31,677 nt of DNA from JBGZFC01 sp964346495 (GCA_964346495.1 CAYFUW010000013.1:1-31677); one strand, 5' to 3'; counted from the first letter of the stretch, positions 22,608 through 31,495 are shown. A program made the numbers and translations. The notes: generated by a model from the sequence alone, not told the origin.

Positions 22608-23978
22608 TTCCCTGATAACATATAATTGGAAGTTCTCGTAACGTTTCACAACTACGTTATCTCCTTTTTTGATAAAGTTGTTGATAGATATGGCATCATA
22701 ATATTCGTTGTTAATCATCACTTTACCGGATGGATGCATATCTGTTATGGCAACACCTTTTTCTCCAACCAACGATTGTGGTTCCAACGAAACAGAATGA
22801 TATCCTTCCTGGTCGGAACTCAATGCAACTTTTTTAAGAACACCTTTTTTACCGATTCTACTTGCCGAATAGATAATAAAAAGCACAGCCATTCCCAATC
22901 CTGCCAGAACCGTCATAGATGCCTTAAACAGCTGTGCTACAGGTAGGTTGAAATCGAAACGCACATTGCCGATAAGTGCCAAAACTAAAGAAACAACAAC
23001 TAGAGCTATTCCCGAAATCCCGACTACACCAAAGCCGGGAATAACAAATATCTCGAAAACTATCAATATCAATCCAAGTACAAACATTAATACTTCCCAG
23101 TTTTGAGCATAACCGGTGAGATATAGTGGTGTAAAATATAAAATTGCAGCTGTTATAGCTATCGCTGTGGGAAGACCAATACCGGGACTTTGCAACTCAA
23201 AATAAATTCCACCAATTATAAACATTATCAGAAATGCCTGAAAAATATTATTGGTAAGAAAGCCTTTTAGTTTATCGTAGAATGTAGGATTATATGTATA
23301 CAGCTCATAATCTTTATATTGCAAAAACTCTACCGCTATTTGATTGATATTATCGGCAATACCGTCACAATATCCCAATTTAACAGCATCACTCGCCGTA
23401 AGAGTCAATATTTGAGTAGAATCAACATAACCTTCAATAACAACGCTTTCATCCACCATCGCCTCTGCAATTGACGGATCGCGTCTCCACTTGTAGGTTG
23501 TATCTCTTTCATTAATTATAGTGTCTCTACCGTGAGTTTCTGCTGTGGCGCGCATCATTGCGCGCATATACGATTGGTATTTATCGGGTGCTTTTGTGCC
23601 TTCATGTGCTTGTACTACCGTTGCTGCTCCTATGGAACCGCTGTTTTTCATAAAAATACTATCGCAAGCCAAAGAGATAAGTGCTCCGGCAGATGCCGCA
23701 TTATTATCGATAAAAACATAAACCGGTAATGGATATTCCAATATCGCAGTACGCATAGAATCAGCCTCTTGCAATCCTCCTCCGTATGTATTCATGTGTA
23801 ACAACAAACAAGAAGCATTCTTTTGCAGCGCTTCATGCATACCATTTTGTAAATACACCCACGTATTACTACCGATATTTTCCTTAACATTTATTCTGTA
23901 AATCAATGGCTTATCTGTTTGTGAATAAACAGACAACACAAGAAAAAGAGACGAAATAAATATGAATATTTTTTTCAT
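22605..23978 (-). CDS. NfeD-family membrane-bound serine protease (ClpP class)
   Basis: A 457-residue long-form NfeD protein. Signal peptide about 1-19. ClpP-like protease domain (about 25-215): MNTYGGGLQEADSM, FIDNNAASAGALIS with nucleophile S96, and GSIGAATVV. The probable general base is K133, by comparison with the Ser-Lys pair of archaeal 1510-N. Four to five membrane helices at about 243-375 follow (FQAFLIMFIIGGIYFELQSP; VIPGFGVVGISGIALVVVSL), then an OB-fold NfeD domain (about 385-457, SLEPQSLVGEKGVAITDMHP). Such proteins usually act with a stomatin/flotillin-like partner; none is encoded next to it here. It has its own -7 element at 23996-24003. Confidence 0.92.
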   Translation of the reverse strand: MKKIFIFISSLFLVLSVYSQTDKPLIYRINVKENIGSNTWVYLQNGMHEALQKNASCLLLHMNTYGGGLQEADSMRTAILEYPLPVYVFIDNNAASAGALISLACDSIFMKNSGSIGAATVVQAHEGTKAPDKYQSYMRAMMRATAETHGRDTIINERDTTYKWRRDPSIAEAMVDESVVIEGYVDSTQILTLTASDAVKLGYCDGIADNINQIAVEFLQYKDYELYTYNPTFYDKLKGFLTNNIFQAFLIMFIIGGIYFELQSPGIGLPTAIAITAAILYFTPLYLTGYAQNWEVLMFVLGLILIVFEIFVIPGFGVVGISGIALVVVSLVLALIGNVRFDFNLPVAQLFKASMTVLAGLGMAVLFIIYSASRIGKKGVLKKVALSSDQEGYHSVSLEPQSLVGEKGVAITDMHPSGKVMINNEYYDAISINNFIKKGDNVVVKRYENFQLYVIRE

Positions 23979-23995
23979 TGTTGTTGGTTTTTATA

Positions 23996-24003
23996 CAAAG
24001 ATA
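23996..24003 (-). promoter_or_regulatory. -7 promoter element for the NfeD gene
   Basis: The minus strand reads TATCTTTG (TAnnTTTG), 18 bp before the start codon at 23978. No clear -33 TTTG. Confidence 0.5.
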
Positions 24004-24049
24004 ATAGTTTTTTCTTTTTAAAATCATTCAATGATTGATAAGAGTAATG

Positions 24050-24057
24050 TATCTTTG
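24050..24057 (+). promoter_or_regulatory. -7 promoter element for the HPPK-like gene
   Basis: TATCTTTG matches TAnnTTTG. It lies downstream of the in-frame ATG at 24031 and 46 bp upstream of the ATG at 24103, which decides for the latter. Confidence 0.55.
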
Positions 24058-24102
24058 CATATAGTTTATAAAAAGGTAAATTTAAAGTATTTCGAAAAAG
24101 AT

Positions 24103-24480
24103 ATGTATCAATATGTATTAAGCATTGGCTCAAACACTTACGCAGAAAGAAATATAAAAAAAGCACGTCTTTTACTTTCTAAAGCTTTTGATGATATTTC
24201 TTTTTCAACTATCTGTATAAGTGAGCCTTTCGGCTTAATATACAGACGAAAATTTCATAATATTATTGCTCACTTTACATCTAAACTTTCACCTGACGAT
24301 ATTATCAAAATTGCCAAAAATATTGAAAAGCAAATGGGCAGAATACCATCGGATAAAGCAAAAGGCAGAGTAATTATAGATATTGATGTCGTTTGTAAAG
24401 ATGACGAAGTATTGCGTCCTGATGATTATAAAAGAGATTATTTTCAAAAACTTCTTGTCGAAGCTAATTTAATCTCGTAA
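24103..24480 (+). CDS. Short HPPK (FolK)-like protein
   Basis: 125 residues from the ATG at 24103. It resembles 6-hydroxymethyl-dihydropterin pyrophosphokinase: N-terminal LSIGSNTYAERNI, ISEPFG in the loop region, FHNIIAHFTSKLSPDDII, and the magnesium-binding IDIDVV (equivalent to D95/D97 of E. coli HPPK) preceded by KGR. The family is normally about 160 residues. The C-terminal block with the catalytic H115 and R121 (PH...R.F..PL) is replaced by RPDDYKRDYFQKLL and then the protein ends. It may be a reduced HPPK or a paralogue with altered function, so I give no gene symbol. It overlaps the converging relA gene by 17 bp. Confidence 0.8.
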   Translation: MYQYVLSIGSNTYAERNIKKARLLLSKAFDDISFSTICISEPFGLIYRRKFHNIIAHFTSKLSPDDIIKIAKNIEKQMGRIPSDKAKGRVIIDIDVVCKDDEVLRPDDYKRDYFQKLLVEANLIS

Positions 24481-26653
24481 CTGACTTAACTCCCTTCACT
24501 ACTTTCAATTTCTTTATCAATTGCTCCAATTTTGATTTGTTTGCAAGCATTACAGCAATATTTCCTTGAAAAAGCCCATCGTGCGAATCAATATTTATAG
24601 AACGTAGCTGCACATCCTCCTCTTTTGAAATAATAGAAATCAGACTCGACACAATATTCATTTGGTCGTTTCCAATAACTCGAAGAACAATTGTATAGTT
24701 TGAAGAACTCGTTTTGCCTGACCAACGAGCTTTTAAAATACGATATCCGAATCGAGAAAACATATCTGGTGCATTGGGACAATTTACACGATGAATTTTG
24801 ATACCTTGCGATGATACAAAACCAAAAATTTCATCACCAAAAATCGGGTTACAACACTTCGCCAACCTATAATCTATACCTGTCAGATTTTGATCGATAA
24901 TAAGTTCATCTAATCCCCCACTTTTTTGCGAATAGTCTTTAATTACAAAATCCTCAGCGCTCTTCGCTGGGTACATATCTTTGTCATCTAGCCTTTTAGC
25001 TTCAAGCTCTAAATATTGGTCAATTATCCAGTTAATTTCATGCTTTCCGGAAGCAATGCTCGCGAAAAAGTCGGTTACGGTCTTGTATTTTAGTTTTTTC
25101 ATCAGCTGCATCAAGAGCGATTCATCAAGTTCAATTTTCCGATTTTTCATTCGTCTCGAAAGCATCTCTTTTGCAATATCAACTTGCTTTGCTGCTTCCT
25201 CTTTCAGAACCTGACGTATTTTATTTCGTGCTCTCGATGTAACAACTATGTTCAACCAATCCAGTTTTGGTGATTGATTTGAAGAAGTAACTACTTCAAC
25301 CTGGTCGCCACTTTTTAAAACATGCTTTATAGGTACATTTTTTCCGTTTACTTTTCCCGATACACATGTTGCACCCAATTTAGAGTGTATTGCAAAAGCA
25401 AAATCGAGTACTGTTGCGCCTTTGGGAAGTTTTAGCAAATCTCCTTTTGGTGTGAATACAAAGATCTCCTCGTCGTACAAATCCAGTTTGAAATCACCCA
25501 GCTTTTCCGAGATATCTGTATCGGTATTTTCCAGAGATTCACGTAACGATTTCAACCAATTATCCAGAGAAGCCTCACCTTTTACACCTTTATATCGCCA
25601 ATGTGCAGCGAATCCTCGTTCGGCAATTTCGTCCATACGACGCGTGCGAATTTGCACTTCAACCCACTTAGACTCGGGTCCCATCACAGTAATATGTAAC
25701 GACTCGTAACCATTGCTTTTAGGAATAGAGAGCCAATCTTTCAAGCGCTTAGGATTTGGCTGGTACATATCTGTAATAATGGAATATACCTGCCAACAGT
25801 GCGCTTTTTCTAACTCAGCAGGCGAATCAAGAATAACACGAATAGCAAACAAATCGTAAATACTCTCAAATTCAATTTGTTGCTTCTTTAACTTATTATT
25901 GATAGAATGGATAGACTTTGTACGACCTTTCATGTCGAATTTTAATCCTGCATCTTCCAGTTTTTCTTTTATGGGTTTTATAAACTCCTCTATATATTTA
26001 TCACGTGACTGCTTGGTTTCGTTGAGCTTATGAGCGATAAAGTCATATGTTTCACGATCGGTATATTTTAGTGATAAATCCTCCAATTCCGATTTCACTG
26101 AATACAAACCCAATCTATGTGAAAGCGGTGCATAAAGATATTGCGACTCTACAGACAAAGCCAAGCGCGTATCGTTATCCATATCTTTTGCATCACGCAT
26201 CAGCATTAAGTGCTTGGCTATAAGAATGAAAACGACACGAATATCTTGAGCGATAGAAAGCAATAGTTTTACATAGTTTTCAGATTCTACGGCTGTTTTC
26301 TTGTCACTAAACTCATTTATTTTGATTAATCCGCTCAAAATATCGAAAGTTTCGCTGCCGAAATCGGTTTTAGTATCCGTAAGTTTGTAATGTCCCGACA
26401 TAACGGGATTAAAAAGCAAAATAGCGCATATTTCGGGTTGTCTCAGATTCAATTCTTCCTTTGCAACAACAGTTATGTGCACATCTGTCCAAAAATCATC
26501 AAGATGTTCCTGATTAGGATCAGCATCGTTTGATTGCACATAACTCCACAGGATATTACGAAGTTTGGCAACTTTCTTAATATCCCACTTTTTCCTCATA
26601 AAAGTGTAGATTTTATTATGAACAATCTTTAAATCTTCTGTTTGTCTATACAT
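24464..26653 (-). CDS. RelA/SpoT-family (p)ppGpp synthetase with degenerate hydrolase domain
   Basis: 729 residues in long RSH order. The N-terminal HD region (about 45-195) has lost the usual HD signature: where hydrolases have LLHDVVEDT this protein has CAILLFNPVMSG, and LADRLHNMR is IAKHLMLMR. The synthetase domain (about 235-350) is intact: GRTKSIHSINNK, YDLFAIRVIL with D267, RLKD (303-306), SNGYESLH with H320, and EVQIRT. TGS domain about 396-460 (IFVFTPKGDLLKLPKGATVL), zinc-finger-like KCCNPIFGDEI, and C-terminal ACT. It should therefore make but not degrade the alarmone. It stands alone, with a -7 element at 26680-26687, away from the parAB-mltD operon where relA often lies in Bacteroides. 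Confidence 0.93.
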   Translation of the reverse strand: MYRQTEDLKIVHNKIYTFMRKKWDIKKVAKLRNILWSYVQSNDADPNQEHLDDFWTDVHITVVAKEELNLRQPEICAILLFNPVMSGHYKLTDTKTDFGSETFDILSGLIKINEFSDKKTAVESENYVKLLLSIAQDIRVVFILIAKHLMLMRDAKDMDNDTRLALSVESQYLYAPLSHRLGLYSVKSELEDLSLKYTDRETYDFIAHKLNETKQSRDKYIEEFIKPIKEKLEDAGLKFDMKGRTKSIHSINNKLKKQQIEFESIYDLFAIRVILDSPAELEKAHCWQVYSIITDMYQPNPKRLKDWLSIPKSNGYESLHITVMGPESKWVEVQIRTRRMDEIAERGFAAHWRYKGVKGEASLDNWLKSLRESLENTDTDISEKLGDFKLDLYDEEIFVFTPKGDLLKLPKGATVLDFAFAIHSKLGATCVSGKVNGKNVPIKHVLKSGDQVEVVTSSNQSPKLDWLNIVVTSRARNKIRQVLKEEAAKQVDIAKEMLSRRMKNRKIELDESLLMQLMKKLKYKTVTDFFASIASGKHEINWIIDQYLELEAKRLDDKDMYPAKSAEDFVIKDYSQKSGGLDELIIDQNLTGIDYRLAKCCNPIFGDEIFGFVSSQGIKIHRVNCPNAPDMFSRFGYRILKARWSGKTSSSNYTIVLRVIGNDQMNIVSSLISIISKEEDVQLRSINIDSHDGLFQGNIAVMLANKSKLEQLIKKLKVVKGVKSVTRLN

Positions 26654-26679
26654 TTTGCTTTTCTTGGATTTATTTAAAA

Positions 26680-26687
26680 CAAAGTTA
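26680..26687 (-). promoter_or_regulatory. -7 promoter element for the RelA-like gene
   Basis: The minus strand reads TAACTTTG (TAnnTTTG), 27 bp upstream of the start at 26653. Confidence 0.5.
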
Positions 26688-26764
26688 CGATTTTTTTATG
26701 GAAAAATAGGAATTTTTCGACTACTAAACAAATAGAAAATTAGCTTTTTCCAATTAAATCTATG

Positions 26765-26772
26765 TATATTTG
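26765..26772 (+). promoter_or_regulatory. -7 promoter element for the beta-mannosidase gene
   Basis: TATATTTG matches TAnnTTTG, about 52 bp upstream of the ATG at 26825. No TTTG at the -33 position; a T-run is there instead. Confidence 0.5.
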
Positions 26773-26824
26773 TACAAGAATACTTTTACGATTATATTAC
26801 AATTAAATAATAGCTTAAATGCAT

Positions 26825-29380
26825 ATGAAAAGGCTTATATCAATATTTTCCTTCTGTTGTCTATCGTTTATAATTTTTGCTCAACAAGAGACAATTTGTT
26901 TGAACGATGGTTGGCAATTTTCTCAAGCCGAAAAAAACGAATGGCGTGAAGCTCAGGTTCCCGGCTCTGTTCAGTTAGATTTGGTACGTCACGGCATATT
27001 ACCCGATCCGTTTTACGGTACTAATGAATCTGAAGTTCAATGGGTTGAGCGTGAAGACTGGGACTATAAGAAAACATTTACAGTTACCGCCGAACAACTA
27101 AAACATGATGATGCATTTATCTTTTTCGAAGGATTAGATACACATGCCGATGTTTTCCTTAATGGCTCACGAATTTTGCAATCGGAAAACATGTTTGTCG
27201 GACACAAAGTTTCGGTAAAAAACTCGCTTCGTGAAGGCGATAACAATCTATATATCAGGTTCTACTCGCCTATTATTCTTATGAATCCGGCGCGACATAC
27301 TTTCGGATACGAATATCCAGCCGGAAACGACCATGCCGATGAAAAAGTAAGCATTTACAATCGAAAAGCACCCTATCATTTTGGTTGGGATTGGGGAATA
27401 CGCATTGTACAAATGGGAATTTGGAAACCTGTTTCACTCACATTTTACGATAAAGCACGAATCGATGATTTTCACGTAAAGCAAACTTCAGTAACATCTC
27501 AAAATGCTAAAATTGATAACCAGGTAGAAGTTTTCTCTGTTGTAAATGAACCCATTAATGCGACAGTTTCCGTTGAATATGGATTAAAAGATAACGCTAT
27601 AAAAATAGTATCAAAAGATGTAACGCTTAATCCGGGTGCAAATATAGTTTCTATTCCTTTGGAAATAGAAAATCCTAAATTATGGATGCCAATTCATATG
27701 GGAGAACAAAATTTATATATTTTTACTGCGAAAATATCAGCTAACAATCAACTTATTACGGAACAAAAAGGAACTATCGGTTTACGCTCTGTCAGATTGG
27801 TTCAAGAACCTGACGAGCATGGTCAATCGTTCTATTTTGAAGTAAACGGTGTTCCTGTTTTTGCAAAAGGAGCCAACTATATTCCGGGTGAAATTTTTAC
27901 ATCAAAACAAAATGCCGATTATTATAACAATGTTTTCGATCAGATGGAAGCTGCCAATATGAATTTTGTTCGTGTTTGGGGCGGTGGTATTTACGAAAAC
28001 GAAGAGTTTTATCGCCAAGCCGATGAACGCGGTTTTTTGGTGTGGCAAGATTTTATTTTCGGTTGTGTTCCCTACCCTTCGGATGACGCTTTTCTGAAAA
28101 ATGTTGAAAATGAAGTTATTTACAATATAAAGCGCTTAAGAAATCACACATCGCTGGCACTTTGGTGTGGTAACAACGAAGTTGAAGAAGGACTAAAATT
28201 TTGGGGTTGGGACAAGCAATATCCCGCAGAAGTTATGCAAGATTGGTTTGCCGGGTATGACAAAACTTTCCGACAATTAATCCCGAGTTTACTCGATAAA
28301 CATGATGGAACTCGCAGCTACATACACGGTTCACCCTACATTCCAAACTGGGGAAAGCCCGAAACTTTCGCTTATAGCGATGTTCACGATTGGGGATTGT
28401 GGTACGGACACCTGCCGTTTGAAGCATTGGCAGACAGATTGCCACGTTTTGCCAGTGAGTTTGGTTTCCAATCGTTCCCGGAAATGAAAGTTATTCGCTC
28501 CTTTGCACCCGAAGACCAATGGAGTTTAGAGAGCGATGTGATGAAAGTTCATCAAAAAGCATCGACAGGTAACTCGCTCATTAAAAAGTATATGGACATG
28601 TACTACCATGAACCGAAAACTTTTGATGACTTTGTTTATATTGGACTTGTTATGCAAGGCAATGGCATGGAAGAATCGGTAGAAGCAATGCGTCGTGGTC
28701 GTCCTTACTGCATGGGTGCACTCTATTGGCAGATAAATGATGATTGGCCCGTTGTATCGTGGTCGAGTATCGATTATTACGGCAATTGGAAAGCGCAACA
28801 CTACCGTATGAGAAATGTATTTGCACCACTTGCTTTGGGAGTGAAACTTGCAGACAATCAATTGAATTACTACACTATGTCTGACTACTTGACAGATACC
28901 AACAATCTACAGTTAACTGTTCAGGTTGTAGATTTCACAGAAGGTGTAATAAAAGAGTTTAAGGAAAAAGTAAATGCCAAAGCAAATTCGAGTGAAATAG
29001 TAAAGTCGTACAATGTTAGTGAAATAATATCTGAAGAAGCCAAATCCAGAACTATGATTCGTGCATGGCTAAGCGACAGTAAAGGGAAAACTGTTTCAAC
29101 GAAAGATTACTTCTTCTATTGGCCAAACAAACTCGATTTACCGGAGACAGATGTCAAAACTTCGGTAAAATATACAGATGGTAAATATACAGTTACACTT
29201 ACAAGTAAAAAATTGGCAAAAGATGTCTTTGTAGAAATTCCGATAATGGGTGCAAAGTTTAGCGATAATTTTGTAAATTTGCTACCGAATGAGAAAAAGA
29301 TTATCGAAATCACTTCTCCAGAATTAAAAGCTAAAAATAAAACTCCAATAACAATAAAACATGTTAGGGAGACTTATTAA
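26825..29380 (+). CDS. Beta-mannosidase, glycoside hydrolase family 2
   Basis: 851 residues from the ATG at 26825 (an ATG two codons earlier at 26819 is possible). Signal peptide MKRLISIFSFCCLSFIIFAQ. Order of domains: sugar-binding beta-sandwich (LNDGWQFSQAEKNEWREAQV), GH2 immunoglobulin-like domain, TIM barrel, and C-terminal beta domains. Numbered from 26819, the acid/base is E454 in WCGNNEVEEG and the nucleophile is E547 in FASEFGFQSFPE. The run HFGWDWGIRI and VRVWGGGIYE are characteristic of beta-mannosidases rather than beta-galactosidases. It releases terminal mannose from beta-mannosides in the periplasm. No SusC/SusD pair is adjacent, so it is not in an obvious polysaccharide-utilisation locus. 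sdaA follows after 65 bp without a visible terminator. Confidence 0.93.
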   Translation: MKRLISIFSFCCLSFIIFAQQETICLNDGWQFSQAEKNEWREAQVPGSVQLDLVRHGILPDPFYGTNESEVQWVEREDWDYKKTFTVTAEQLKHDDAFIFFEGLDTHADVFLNGSRILQSENMFVGHKVSVKNSLREGDNNLYIRFYSPIILMNPARHTFGYEYPAGNDHADEKVSIYNRKAPYHFGWDWGIRIVQMGIWKPVSLTFYDKARIDDFHVKQTSVTSQNAKIDNQVEVFSVVNEPINATVSVEYGLKDNAIKIVSKDVTLNPGANIVSIPLEIENPKLWMPIHMGEQNLYIFTAKISANNQLITEQKGTIGLRSVRLVQEPDEHGQSFYFEVNGVPVFAKGANYIPGEIFTSKQNADYYNNVFDQMEAANMNFVRVWGGGIYENEEFYRQADERGFLVWQDFIFGCVPYPSDDAFLKNVENEVIYNIKRLRNHTSLALWCGNNEVEEGLKFWGWDKQYPAEVMQDWFAGYDKTFRQLIPSLLDKHDGTRSYIHGSPYIPNWGKPETFAYSDVHDWGLWYGHLPFEALADRLPRFASEFGFQSFPEMKVIRSFAPEDQWSLESDVMKVHQKASTGNSLIKKYMDMYYHEPKTFDDFVYIGLVMQGNGMEESVEAMRRGRPYCMGALYWQINDDWPVVSWSSIDYYGNWKAQHYRMRNVFAPLALGVKLADNQLNYYTMSDYLTDTNNLQLTVQVVDFTEGVIKEFKEKVNAKANSSEIVKSYNVSEIISEEAKSRTMIRAWLSDSKGKTVSTKDYFFYWPNKLDLPETDVKTSVKYTDGKYTVTLTSKKLAKDVFVEIPIMGAKFSDNFVNLLPNEKKIIEITSPELKAKNKTPITIKHVRETY

Positions 29381-29445
29381 AACATCTGGAAATTAAAAAA
29401 ATATATTATAATTAGATTAATAAAACAAATATCAAAATAATAAAC

Positions 29446-30675
29446 ATGAAATCATTAAAAGAACTATATCGCATCGGCAATGGTCCATCGAGCAGCCACA
29501 CAATGGGACCTAAGAAAGCAGCAGAGATGTTTCTGGAAAAGAATCCACAAGCCAAAAGATTCGAAGTAACACTCTACGGAAGCCTAGCTGCAACAGGAAA
29601 AGGTCACTTAACTGACGAAGCAGTATTAAAAGTATTGGAACCGGTTGCTCCAACATCTATTGTTTGGATGCCAAAAATGTTTTTACCATTCCACCCAAAT
29701 GCATTAAAACTTGATGCTTTCGATGCAAGTGACAAAAACATAGACAGTTGGACTGTTTACAGTGTAGGTGGTGGCGCATTGAGCGATGGCACACAAATAG
29801 TGGGTTTATCAGAAGGAGCAGATCGCGATATTTACCCACTCACCAATATTACCGATATTATGACATGGTGCGAAGAAAATGGAAGAACCTACTGGGAATA
29901 TGTTGAAATGCATGAAGATCCCGACTTATGGGATTATTTACGCGAAGTGTGGAAGGTGATGCAAGATGCGGTGAAAAGGGGATTAGAAAATGAAGGAGTT
30001 TTACCAGGTCCGTTAAATCTACAACGAAAAGCAGCCTCATACTATATTAAAGCTAAAGGTTACACATCTTCGCTTCAATCTCAAGGATTAGTATTTGCTT
30101 ATGCTTTAGCTGTTTCGGAAGAGAATGCTGCAGGTGGTAAAATTGTAACGGCTCCTACATGCGGTTCCAGTGGTGTATTGCCGGGAGTATTATATCATTT
30201 GGATGAGAGTCGCGACTTTGGCGAAATGCGTATTTTGAGAGCTTTAGCTACAGCCGGACTATTTGGTAACGTTGTAAAACAAAATGCATCTATTTCTGGT
30301 GCTGAAGTTGGTTGTCAAGGAGAAGTTGGTGTTGCTTGTTCAATGGCAGCTGCAGCAGCAAACCAATTGTTTGGTGGTAGTCCTGCACAAATAGAATATG
30401 CTGCTGAAATGGGATTAGAACACCACTTGGGTATGACATGCGACCCGATTTGCGGTTTAGTTCAAATTCCATGTATCGAGAGAAATGCCTATGGTGCAGC
30501 AAGAGCTATGGATGCTAATCTGTTCTCATCTTTTACCGATGGCACACACCTGGTTTCATTTGACCGAGTAGTTGAAGTTATGAAACAAACCGGACACGAT
30601 TTGCCACCACTATATAAAGAGACAGGAGAAGGCGGATTGGCAAAAGGATTTAAAGGAAGAAAGAAAACAATATAG
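29446..30675 (+). CDS. sdaA: L-serine ammonia-lyase, iron-sulfur dependent, single chain
   Basis: A 409-residue enzyme converting L-serine to pyruvate and ammonia. N-terminal GPSSSHTMGP (13-22) is the substrate/regulatory domain hallmark, and TAPTCGSSGVLPGVL (235-249) the catalytic-domain one. The [4Fe-4S] ligands are C290 (GCQGEVG), C332 (CDPICGL) and C343 (IPCIERN); the spacings 42 and 11 equal those of the Legionella enzyme. Alpha and beta domains are fused in one chain, as in E. coli SdaA. No promoter consensus lies in the 65 bp upstream, so readthrough from the mannosidase gene is likely. Two tandem hairpins end the transcript. Confidence 0.96.
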   Translation: MKSLKELYRIGNGPSSSHTMGPKKAAEMFLEKNPQAKRFEVTLYGSLAATGKGHLTDEAVLKVLEPVAPTSIVWMPKMFLPFHPNALKLDAFDASDKNIDSWTVYSVGGGALSDGTQIVGLSEGADRDIYPLTNITDIMTWCEENGRTYWEYVEMHEDPDLWDYLREVWKVMQDAVKRGLENEGVLPGPLNLQRKAASYYIKAKGYTSSLQSQGLVFAYALAVSEENAAGGKIVTAPTCGSSGVLPGVLYHLDESRDFGEMRILRALATAGLFGNVVKQNASISGAEVGCQGEVGVACSMAAAAANQLFGGSPAQIEYAAEMGLEHHLGMTCDPICGLVQIPCIERNAYGAARAMDANLFSSFTDGTHLVSFDRVVEVMKQTGHDLPPLYKETGEGGLAKGFKGRKKTI

Positions 30676-30694
30676 TTTGCTAAAACAAACTATA
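30671..30694 (+). promoter_or_regulatory. Perfect inverted repeat over the sdaA stop codon
   Basis: TATAGTTTG (30671-30679) pairs with CAAACTATA (30686-30694) around six bases. The stop codon 30673-30675 lies in the left arm. No T-run follows, so it is not a terminator on its own; it may stabilise the mRNA end. Confidence 0.4.
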
Positions 30695-30708
30695 GATAAT
30701 ATTATAAC

Positions 30709-30747
30709 AAACGACCACCTTTCAAAAAAGATGGTCGTTTTTATTTA
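30709..30747 (+). terminator. Intrinsic terminator of sdaA
   Basis: AAACGACCA (30709-30717) pairs with TGGTCGTTT (30732-30740). After a C/A mismatch, CTTT pairs with AAAG. TTTATTT follows. Confidence 0.8.
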
Positions 30748-30763
30748 TAAGCTTTTAGCAAAA

Positions 30764-30791
30764 TCGTAATTCGTAAATCTAAAATCCTAAA
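30764..30791. repeat. Degenerate heptamer repeat
   Basis: Four successive 7-mers TCGTAAT, TCGTAAA, TCTAAAA and TCCTAAA fill 30764-30791, between the sdaA terminator and the end of the DUF4919 gene. Short heptameric intergenic repeats of this type occur in several bacterial phyla. Confidence 0.5.
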
Positions 30792-30796
30792 TAATA

Positions 30797-31495
30797 TTAT
30801 AATTTCCCAACTCCGTGTTTACTTGCATACTTAAATACAGGAGCTATATTAAAGTACAATTTATCAATTCCAAACCTATTCGTAGCCAATGATAAATAAT
30901 TGCATTTGCTTCTCTTTACAAGTTTATCTGTACCACCAAATTGGAAACCCAAAAAGCCTAACATATCGTATTCATGCGATACTCTAATTACATAATATGG
31001 TGTAGATTTCGACATGCCATCGCCTGAGTTGATAATTGCAAGTTGCACATTTCTTCTTCTTTGAAGAATGTTTTTATAAGCATCAACATCGTTTTTTTGA
31101 GCATAAATCAATAGTTTAGCATTAAGTGCACGCAAATTAAACGGGTCTTCTTTTAATAACTCATCGGTGTACACCAAAACTAAATCGTAATCGCTTTCAT
31201 CAAGATATTGCTTTGCAAGCAAATCCGACATTTTCCCATTATATTCAGAAATTTCTGTGGGTTTATATGTTGGTTGAAAAACATATCCATAATATAGATG
31301 TCTTTGTTCATCGGCAGTAAAGGTTGAATCACCTGCGATGTAGCGCTCCATCAACTTAGGATAATAGAGATTAGAAAACTCATTTTGAATGTTTTTCTCA
31401 ATTTCATTATAATTAGGAGCTACAAAATCAGGACTTTGAGCAAAAATTGCAAAGCTAACTATAACGAAAAAAAATAGTACTGAAATCTTTTTCAT
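30797..31495 (-). CDS. DUF4919 domain protein, exported
   Basis: 232 residues from the ATG at 31495, with signal peptide MKKISVLFFFVIVSFAIFAQ. It has the look of DUF4919 proteins of Bacteroidales: FVAPNYNEIEKNIQNEFSNL, then HLYYGYVFQPTYKPTEIS, a helical tetratricopeptide-like middle (LLKEDPFNLRALNAKLLIYA) and VSHEYDMLGFLGFQFGG near the end. The frame is open to 31609, but a complete promoter (31528-31559) lies within that extension, which rules it out as translated from this promoter. Function unknown; likely periplasmic or outer-membrane associated. It converges on sdaA. Confidence 0.87.
   Translation of the reverse strand: MKKISVLFFFVIVSFAIFAQSPDFVAPNYNEIEKNIQNEFSNLYYPKLMERYIAGDSTFTADEQRHLYYGYVFQPTYKPTEISEYNGKMSDLLAKQYLDESDYDLVLVYTDELLKEDPFNLRALNAKLLIYAQKNDVDAYKNILQRRRNVQLAIINSGDGMSKSTPYYVIRVSHEYDMLGFLGFQFGGTDKLVKRSKCNYLSLATNRFGIDKLYFNIAPVFKYASKHGVGKL

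Noticed and set aside
26002..26007. Second CACGTG core as a possible parS site
   Set aside because: Inside the RelA-like coding sequence, and the flanks are not palindromic.
26825..30675. Polysaccharide-utilisation locus around the beta-mannosidase
   Set aside because: No SusC/SusD pair, sulfatase, other glycoside hydrolase or hybrid two-component sensor nearby; the neighbour is serine dehydratase.
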